Shown in pieces: positions 58,169 to 64,000 of a DNA stretch of 64,000 bases (its first letter is position 1; the number at the start of each line of letters is the position of its first letter). Source of the stretch: Helicobacter sp. NHP19-012 (GTDB lineage: Bacteria > Campylobacterota > Campylobacteria > Campylobacterales > Helicobacteraceae); assembly GCF_019703325.1 (NCBI RefSeq), contig NZ_AP024819.1, positions 1,240,001 through 1,304,000 of the forward strand. Direction: 5' to 3'. Both the position numbers and the translations under genes were made by a program. Under the pieces are notes generated by a model. That model saw only the letters and a list, made by a program, of their open reading frames with translations, searched no databases and was not told the DNA's origin.

Positions 58169-59168
58169 GTGGTGTTAGAGGGCTTAGAGGGCTTAGAGGG
58201 GCTAGGACTGTTAGGCTTTTCGGGGGGGGGCGATAGCGTGGCGTTGTTTTATTTACTCTTGGAACGGGGACTGCCCTTTGATTTAGCGATTCTAAATCAT
58301 GGGTTAAGGGCGCAGGCAAGTTTAGAGGTCGCCTATGCCAAAGAGTTAGGGGCAAGGCATGGTAAAAAAGTCCATGTAAAAAAAGTGCACCTACAAGGGG
58401 GCAATTTAGAAGCCAAGGGGCGCCAAGCACGCTACCTTTTCTTTGAGGGTTTGATAAAGGAGTTTGGCTACACGCATTTAATTTTAGCCCACCACTTGAA
58501 CGACAAATTAGAGTGGTTTTTGATGCAACTAGCCAAGGGGGCGAGTTTGCAAACCCTGCTAGGCTTTAGTGCCCTAGAGCCACGCACAAACTACACCCTA
58601 GTGCGCCCCTTAATTTACACCCCAAAGGCTGCCCTACTAGACTATCTACACGCCCATAAGCACCGCTACTTTGAAGACAGCACAAACAACGATTTGCGCT
58701 TTAAACGCAATCTAATCCGCCATAGCCTAGCCACGCCTTTTTTAGACTTGATGGGGGCTAGGGGGGTGGTGCGCAGTTTTCAAGCCCTAGAGCTAGAAAA
58801 ACAAAGCCTTTACCCGCCCCTAAACTATCTTGAGCTTAAGGGCGTGTTTGTGTTTAAAGCGGGGGGGCAAAATCTCTACTACATAGATAGCCTGCTTAAA
58901 AAACTAGGCTATGTTTTAAGTGCCAAACAACGCCTAGAGCTAGCACAAAATAACTTTAACGGGGTCGTGGGGGGTTTGTGGTGGGGTGTGGAGGGGGCTT
59001 GTCTATATGGCTAGGGCTTTGGAGGCTAAGCCCAGCTTGCCAAAACCTTTTAAAGAGGCTTGCCGTAAATTACAGATCCCCCCTTTGGTGCGTCCCCTTT
59101 TCTTTAGCCAAGAGTGGGAAAACACTCTAGCAACACTTAAAGACTTTCAGTCCGCACAATCAAACTAG
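58169..59168 (+). CDS. tilS: tRNA(Ile)-lysidine synthetase, frame broken near the 3' end
   Basis: About 332 residues if one base is removed from the G5 run at 58993-58997; unrepaired, it stops at 281. The PP-loop GFSGGGDSVALFYLL is close to the N-terminus, followed by NHGLRA, EAKGRQARYLFF and HLNDKLEWFL, all TilS features. It modifies C34 of tRNA-Ile2 so AUA is read as Ile; essential. The PP-loop glycines are encoded by nine consecutive G (58222-58230). A 9-bp unit TTAGAGGGC is repeated three times after the GTG start, giving LEGLEGLEG. Converges on ybeY with 32 bases overlap. Confidence 0.88.
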
Positions 59169-59577
59169 GGGGTAGGTTAAAGGTGTTGATGATCTCTTGC
59201 TCTAAGGCTCTTTGCTCTCCGCTGTCCTTTTCGTGGTCGTAGCCTAGTAGGTGCAAATAGCCGTGCAAGAACAATAGCGTAACCTCATCTAAGAGGCTAT
59301 GCCCACGCTTTTGCGCCTCTTCTTTAGCTAATTTGGTATTCACCACCACACTGCCTAAAAAATCATTAAAGGGCATGGAAATGGGAAAGCTTAGAACATC
59401 TGTCGGCTTATTGAACCCACGATATAAATGATTCAACTCTTGTATGCGCTCAGCAGATACTAACACCAATTCCACCCCCCCCTTTTTGCCTAAATGCGCC
59501 ATAAGTGGGGTTAAGTGCGCCCTTAAATCCCCTAGCCCACTTTGCACTTCATCGATTAAATCGATTTGAAACTCCAT
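59137..59577 (-). CDS. ybeY: endoribonuclease YbeY
   Basis: 146 residues. The zinc motif HGYLHLLGYDH (H-x3-H-x5-H) lies near residue 113, and FNKPTDVLSFPIS near 74. YbeY acts in rRNA maturation and 70S quality control in the cytosol. Start at ATG 59577, 53 bases from the divergent mutY. The 3' end overlaps the repaired tilS. Confidence 0.93.
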   Translation of the reverse strand: MEFQIDLIDEVQSGLGDLRAHLTPLMAHLGKKGGVELVLVSAERIQELNHLYRGFNKPTDVLSFPISMPFNDFLGSVVVNTKLAKEEAQKRGHSLLDEVTLLFLHGYLHLLGYDHEKDSGEQRALEQEIINTFNLPPSLIVRTESL

Positions 59578-59601
59578 AGCACCCCTTTAAGAGAAAAACA
59601 C

Positions 59602-59607
59602 TATAAT
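59602..59607 (+). promoter_or_regulatory. -10 of mutY
   Basis: Perfect TATAAT 23 bases before the mutY ATG in a 52-base divergent gap shared with ybeY. Confidence 0.5.
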
Positions 59608-59629
59608 AGCACCTTTTGGAGCGCAAAAT

Positions 59630-60622
59630 ATGTTTAAACCCCACCACACCGCCCTTTTAAAGTGGTACGCCACCAGCGGGCGCACAGACCTGCCTATCCG
59701 CCACCTAAAGGGTGAAAACGCCCCCTATGAAGTCTATGTCAGCGAAATCATGTCCCAACAAACCCAAATAGGCGTGGTGTTAGACAAATTCTACCCCCCT
59801 TTTTTAAAAGCCATGCCCACTCTCAAAGACTTAGCCCAAGCCAAGCTAGAGCAGGTTTTATTATTGTGGCAAGGGCTAGGCTACTACGCAAGAGCAAAGA
59901 ATCTACACAAGAGTGCCAAAATTTGCTGTGAATTGCACGGGGGCGAACTACCCAATGACTACAACGCCCTAAGAGCCTTGCCGGGCGTGGGCGATTACAC
60001 CGCCAATGCGATTTTATGCTTTGGTTACAAACAGGCGGTGGGGGTGGTGGATGCCAATGTTGCCCGGGTGCTGTTGCGCCTTTTTGGCATAGACCCTAAA
60101 AGCCCAAATCTAGCCAAACTCTTGCAAGTTAAAGCCCTAGAGTTTTTAAACCAAGAAAACCCCTTTGATCATAACCAAGCCTTGATTGACTTAGGCGCAC
60201 TTGTTTGCACCCCCGCTAACCCCGCTTGTTTATTATGTCCCCTCCAACAAGCCTGCAAGGGCAAACACAATTTAACGCGTTTTAGCGTGGCAAAAAAGCC
60301 CCCAAGCACCCCCATCACCAAGCATTACGGTGTGTGTGTGCAAGAGGGGTTTTTATATTTAACTTGCGCCAAAAAGGGGCTATACGCACACTTGCACCAA
60401 TTCCCCTTACTTAAAGAACAAGAACATATTAACTTGCCCCTACTAGCCCAAGTGCGCCACAGCTACACCAAATACCGCCTAAGTGCTAAAATCTACCAAG
60501 CCACTCTAGCAGACCTAGACCCCACCAACCTAGTCAAAATCCCCCTACAAGACTTCAAACACACCCCCAAAAGTTCTTTGAGTCTTAAAATAATGCACAC
60601 CTTGCCTATCCTAAACCTTTAA
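59630..60622 (+). CDS. mutY: A/G-specific adenine glycosylase
   Basis: 330 residues. SEIMSQQTQIGVVLDKF near residue 37 has the catalytic Glu region, LPGVGDYTANAIL the helix-hairpin-helix, VVDANVARVL the catalytic Asp, and a [4Fe-4S] site C-x6-C-x2-C-x5-C in the CTPANPACLLC region near 195. It removes A mispaired with 8-oxoG, important because Helicobacter lives under oxidative stress. Shortened C-terminal domain is normal for this genus. Confidence 0.95.
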   Translation: MFKPHHTALLKWYATSGRTDLPIRHLKGENAPYEVYVSEIMSQQTQIGVVLDKFYPPFLKAMPTLKDLAQAKLEQVLLLWQGLGYYARAKNLHKSAKICCELHGGELPNDYNALRALPGVGDYTANAILCFGYKQAVGVVDANVARVLLRLFGIDPKSPNLAKLLQVKALEFLNQENPFDHNQALIDLGALVCTPANPACLLCPLQQACKGKHNLTRFSVAKKPPSTPITKHYGVCVQEGFLYLTCAKKGLYAHLHQFPLLKEQEHINLPLLAQVRHSYTKYRLSAKIYQATLADLDPTNLVKIPLQDFKHTPKSSLSLKIMHTLPILNL

Positions 60623-60646
60623 GCCACAAGCTAAAGCAAAAAATCC

Positions 60647-60652
60647 TATAAT
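60647..60652 (+). promoter_or_regulatory. -10 of hypothetical gene at 60.7 kb
   Basis: Perfect TATAAT 26 bases before ATG 60678, with AAGGAGA next to the start. Confidence 0.55.
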
Positions 60653-60677
60653 AGGTCTTATTTTTTAAGGAGAGCCC

Positions 60678-61696
60678 ATGAAATTAGCCAAGTTTGCCCT
60701 AAGTTGCGATGGAGTTAAAGTTACGAGTTTAGAGCAGTTGAAAGAGCATTTTAATCTCTTAGACATTTTGGAGCACTACAAAAGCGGTACTTTAAGCCGT
60801 TGGTTACGCTCAAGAGGGTATGAAAACGAGCTACAAGGCATAGAAGCCATTAATGCCACAGAGGACGCAGAAATTTTAAATGCCCTTTGTGGGGTCTTTG
60901 GCATTGAGGCGGATTTAGAAACAATCAGTGCCATTTTAGAGGAGCACGCCCAAGAGCAAGAGAGGGCAAAAGCTGAAGTTAAAGCCCAATCCTTAATCCC
61001 CCTTGCCCCTAAAGAACAAGCCCTAATCCCCACTATCACGCAAAATGCCCTAGTTACCCCCCTCACACGCAAACCCCAACGCAGCCTAGCGAAACATTAG
61101 TCAGCCACTATAAAACACTTGAAGAAAGGTCGTGGGATTATGAGGCACTCAAATATAAACTTCTCAACGCTAAAGGTTTAGTAACAGGCAAGGCGACCCT
61201 AAAAGAGTTGCTTAAAGGTTATGCGGATTTTTTGGGAAAAGACAAAAACGAAATTGCAGACCATTTAGGAGCACTCACAAAAAATAAAAATGGCGACCGA
61301 CAAGCCTTTAGAGCACTCCTATTTTATTTGTTAGCAAGCCCTGTCTTTAAGGCAAGTGAGCTTGAAAAGGCATGGATAGAAAAGTTACAAATTGCCGGCA
61401 CTATCGAAGAACTAGCCGACATGCTAAGCATGGACAGATACACCGAGATCTGCGAAATCACTTTAGATTTTCATGCACTACAAACACAAGTCCACGATTT
61501 TGGCAAGATTGTTTGTTTTGCGTCTATAGACTTCTCTTTTGGAATAGAACCTATGGACGAAAATAACCAACCACTTAAACATATCCCACTTTGGCTATTC
61601 ATCACACGCACATTGAAAATCAAAGGTAAAAGTTTTGCGGGGCAAAGTTTTGGGCTAGGTGAGCGAACTTTGCAATACCTAGAACTCGACCTTTAA
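60678..61696 (+). CDS. uncharacterised protein with small helical N-terminal domain, frame broken
   Basis: Two frames join into 339 residues if one C is added to the C6 run at 61057-61062. N-terminal ~85 residues have a recurring bacterial pattern (SLEQLKEHFNLLDILEHYKSG, LSRWLRSRGYENEL), a helical module I associate with multi-domain accessory proteins but cannot name. A Gln/Pro linker follows, then SWDYEALKYKLLNAKG and a mixed alpha/beta domain ending ERTLQYLELDL. No membrane or enzyme motif seen. Its own promoter is present and the DUF2130 gene converges six bases away. Confidence 0.62.
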
Positions 61697-61701
61697 CCCC
61701 C

Positions 61702-62940
61702 CTACCCCTCAGCCGGTAGTTGCAACGCCGGCATTGCTGGCATGTCCAGTCCAGCAATGCCCTCTAAAGAGCCGTAGCTTTTATTGACATGGGATAAGAT
61801 TTTTTTAATCTGCTTCTCCCTTTTGCTCCAAAGCCTCTCCATCGCCCGCTTTTCATCCTCTAAATCCCTTTGCAAGGCGACAAAGCTCTCCACCAAGCCC
61901 TGCACATGCTGGCTAAACTCTTGGCTAGTGAGATAGTCATAAAGATAGTGCATTTTATCCGCCTTATTCTCTTGGCTCTTATACGCCCCATGCACCCGTA
62001 CCACCATCTCCCTTAAAGCCACACTCAGCCCCTTAAACTCCTGAAAGCTACACACCCACACCCCCTCCACCAAGCCCATACGCTCCAAATCCTTAGGCAT
62101 CGCCTCGCTCACCAACACCCCCACATCTGCCCCCACCTCCAGCATATTCGCCTTGAGCTTGGCGATCCACTCGTGGTTAAAATTCTTAGTCCGCTTGCTC
62201 TCATAGCACACCACCCCACAGCACACCCCCCTCTCATTATGCACCCTCTGCAAGCAATCCGCCCCCTTCTGCCCCTTTGGCACTTCGGCAATGGTGTCTT
62301 TAGGGAACTGGGCTTTCAAATACGCCTCAATGGCTAATTCTTGTGCCTCGCCTTGCAGTTGCTGGGAGGTGAGTTCCGCCCGCTTATTCACTTGGCTGAT
62401 CCCCTCTTTGAGCTTGCGGTTCTCCTCCTTTAACTGCGTGAATTGCACCTCAAAGAAAGCCTGTAGTTTCGCCTTCTCCTCCTCTAGCTGGGCGGTTAGA
62501 CTCAAGGCACTTTCTGCCTCGATTTTTGTTCTAATTTCCTCTTTTTCTCTCTCTAGTCTAGCGTTCTTGGCTTGCAGGGCGTGCAATTCTTGCAGTTGCT
62601 TAGATTTTTCTTGCAACTCTTGCTCCATTGCCCTTAAGGCGTTTTGCTGTTCGGCTTGCATTTGGGCTTTAATGTCCGCTCGCATTTTTGCCCTCTCTTG
62701 TGCCATTTGGGCACTTGCCTCAGCCTCTAGTCGAGCTTTTTGCTCCTGCAAAGCTTGGTTAATGCCCTCTTGCATCTTCTTATCAAAGGCTTCTTGTTGC
62801 TCTTCAAGTCTTTTAAATGCCTGCTTATATTCGTGGCGTTTGTCTTCCACCTCCTTTTTAAACTGCTCCCTTAAGGGGGCTAAGAGCGCATCATTAGCGT
62901 CAATGGGTTTAGAGCAGTGGGGGCAAATGAGGGTTTGCAT
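61702..62940 (-). CDS. DUF2130 coiled-coil protein with nuclease-like C-terminal domain
   Basis: 412 residues. A Cys pair at the start (LICPHCSKPID) may bind zinc. Residues ~25-195 are coiled coil, rich in Glu/Gln/Lys. The C-terminal DUF2130 domain has EAYLKAQFPKDTIAEVPKGQKGADCLQRV and VCYESKRTKNFNHEWIAKLK, which carry a PD-(D/E)xK-like pattern (GADC ... YESK). Family members are of unknown function; a nuclease role is a prediction. Unusually hydrophobic Ala/Met/Pro/Leu-rich C-terminus (GLDMPAMPALQLP). Confidence 0.78.
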   Translation of the reverse strand: MQTLICPHCSKPIDANDALLAPLREQFKKEVEDKRHEYKQAFKRLEEQQEAFDKKMQEGINQALQEQKARLEAEASAQMAQERAKMRADIKAQMQAEQQNALRAMEQELQEKSKQLQELHALQAKNARLEREKEEIRTKIEAESALSLTAQLEEEKAKLQAFFEVQFTQLKEENRKLKEGISQVNKRAELTSQQLQGEAQELAIEAYLKAQFPKDTIAEVPKGQKGADCLQRVHNERGVCCGVVCYESKRTKNFNHEWIAKLKANMLEVGADVGVLVSEAMPKDLERMGLVEGVWVCSFQEFKGLSVALREMVVRVHGAYKSQENKADKMHYLYDYLTSQEFSQHVQGLVESFVALQRDLEDEKRAMERLWSKREKQIKKILSHVNKSYGSLEGIAGLDMPAMPALQLPAEG

Positions 62941-63029
62941 AGGTGTCCTTTAGCCAAAAGTAAAGGGCTATCCTAACACAAAAGGGCTAAAGTTTGGGGG
63001 GGTTGCGTGTTTAAAGAATTTGATAATCC

Positions 63030-63470
63030 CTAATATCTTCCTAATCTCTGCCTTTTTAAATCCGCGTAGTCGGGGGCGGCATAGTTGACAAAGGGCTCTA
63101 GGGCAATGCTGCCCCTCTTGGTGAACTTGGCTAACACCTCTAAATATTTGGGCTGAAGTAAGGCGACTAGGTCGTTTAAGATTTTACCCACGCAATCCTC
63201 CCCAAACATCCCCTCATTGCGGAAGCTGAAGAGGTAGAGTTTTAAGGACTTACTCTCCACCATTTTTAAGTTAGCAATGTAGTTAATGTAAATGGTGGCG
63301 AAGTCGGGCTGGGCGGTGATGGGACAGAGGCTGGTAAATTCCGCGCTCACTAAGCGGGTGAAAATGTCTAGGCTTGGGTGGGGGTTGGCAAAGGCCTCTA
63401 ATAGGGTGGGGTCGTATTTGTCAATGTAGGGGGTTTTAGCCCCCAAGTGGTGTAGGTCGTAATTAGGCAT
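63030..63470 (-). CDS. queF: NADPH-dependent 7-cyano-7-deazaguanine reductase
   Basis: 146 residues, single-domain QueF. The nucleophilic Cys is in FTSLCPITAQPDFATI near residue 49; ESKSLKLYLFSFRNEGMFGEDC carries the family's substrate-binding residues near 75-92. It reduces preQ0 to preQ1 for queuosine in tRNA. The start overlaps the ileS stop by eight bases. Confidence 0.93.
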   Translation of the reverse strand: MPNYDLHHLGAKTPYIDKYDPTLLEAFANPHPSLDIFTRLVSAEFTSLCPITAQPDFATIYINYIANLKMVESKSLKLYLFSFRNEGMFGEDCVGKILNDLVALLQPKYLEVLAKFTKRGSIALEPFVNYAAPDYADLKRQRLGRY

Positions 63471-64000
63471 GTTCTAGCACCTTAGCGCAACGAGCGCAGG
63501 GTTCTAGCGCGCTGTGGCTGGTAAATTGCCAACAGCGGGGGCATTTATGCGCTTTGGCTTTGTAAAGCGTGAAGGCGGGGGTGTCTAGTAGGGCGTTGTC
63601 TTGCTTGGCGCACACGCTAGAAACCATCAGCCATTCGGCGTAATGCTTGAAGTCGTCCGGCTCTTTGAGATGGATTTCTAGCTCTAAAGAGGTTTTAACC
63701 TGCTTGTCTTTTTTGAGGCAATCTAGGGCTTCGCTAAAGAGGGTGCGTAGGTGCAAGGGGGCTTTAAACTCTTCAAGCAGAGCCTCATTGGGGTGTAGGG
63801 TGGGCTCTTTTAAATCAAAGACGCTTGTTCCGCTTAATGCCACCTCTTTAAATAGGGAGCTGGCGTGGCTAAAGACTTCCTCAATGGTGTAGGTCAAAAT
63901 GGGGGCTAAGGTAAAACTGAGTTGGTGGGCTAAGTGCAACATGGCGGTTTGTATCCCCCGTCTTTTGGGGCTGTTTTTGCCGTCGCAATACAAGCTGTCC
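63463..64000 (-). CDS. ileS: isoleucyl-tRNA synthetase, 3' part
   Basis: The frame is open to the window edge, giving the last ~178 residues. It has the KNSPKRRGIQTAM stretch, LAPILTYTIEEVF of the anticodon-binding domain, and the C-terminal zinc site KCPRCWQFTS ... CARCAKVL, a hallmark of bacterial IleRS. The catalytic part with HIGH and KMSKS lies outside the window. No frame break is seen here. Confidence 0.93.
   Translation of the reverse strand, partial: DSLYCDGKNSPKRRGIQTAMLHLAHQLSFTLAPILTYTIEEVFSHASSLFKEVALSGTSVFDLKEPTLHPNEALLEEFKAPLHLRTLFSEALDCLKKDKQVKTSLELEIHLKEPDDFKHYAEWLMVSSVCAKQDNALLDTPAFTLYKAKAHKCPRCWQFTSHSALEPCARCAKVLEHA

Noticed and set aside
62291..62953. 220-residue plus-strand Ser/Cys-rich protein
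   Set aside because: Antisense of the DUF2130 coiled coil; Glu/Lys/Gln codons read backwards give Ser/Leu/Phe/Cys runs.

Overview
The window looks like a chromosomal segment of a gastric, non-pylori Helicobacter (H. felis / H. bizzozeronii / H. heilmannii type). The evidence is gene order and protein family. Several blocks keep the order I know from H. pylori: murA-hyp-galU-slt-yggT-gltX2, gltS-ribD-trmN-ccoI, lolA/secA/lolC-like, aminotransferase-murC-hyp-mutS2, lspA-glmM with divergent rpsT-prfA, and asd-hisS. Genus-typical families also occur: a Hop-like outer membrane protein, HpaA-like lipoprotein, Sel1-repeat proteins, PseC and an IS605 element. Species cannot be fixed from the sequence alone.

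Layout. 1-41.9 kb is gene-dense core DNA with G/C-rich codons: peptidoglycan precursor synthesis and turnover (murA, slt, murC, glmM), tRNA charging (gltX2, hisS), a tandem dynamin-like GTPase pair led by a 40-residue membrane peptide, norspermidine synthesis, riboflavin (ribD), cbb3-oxidase copper ATPase (ccoI), pseudaminic acid (pseC), protein and lipoprotein export (secA, lolA, lolC-like, lspA), repair (uvrC, mutS2), fatty acid synthesis (fabD) and lysine/threonine synthesis (asd). 41.9-56.7 kb is an A/T-rich accessory region. It holds an McrC restriction remnant, a Hop-like OMP, a SIR2-domain gene that looks like a defence gene, two inverted copies of a plasmid replication initiator (one decayed), an HpaA paralogue, Sel1-repeat proteins and an IS605 element with tnpA and tnpB. 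56.7-64 kb returns to core DNA: purine permease, tilS, ybeY, mutY, two uncharacterised genes, queF and the 3' part of ileS.

A pattern runs through the whole window: about a dozen reading frames are broken exactly at mononucleotide runs (C5-C6, A6, G5, G8, T5, T7), and adding or removing one base restores a full-length family member. Some affected genes should be essential (murA, tilS), so consensus errors in homopolymers are the simplest explanation for many. The G8 tract in the first dynamin-like GTPase is long enough to be a true phase-variation switch, and tilS carries an in-frame G9 tract inside its ATP-binding loop. These cases are annotated as one gene each, with the break given.

Most worth a second look: the dynamin-like operon with its poly-G switch; the reconstructed 797-residue SIR2 protein lying between ~190-bp diverged inverted repeats; 21 perfect ATTGTGG heptamers in front of an LRAT/NlpC-P60-like gene; a DUF2470-like protein with a long GFNPQ-type disordered tail behind a perfect 13-bp palindrome; a UvrC without its C-terminal helix-hairpin-helix domain; and an unannotated LptM-like micro-lipoprotein.
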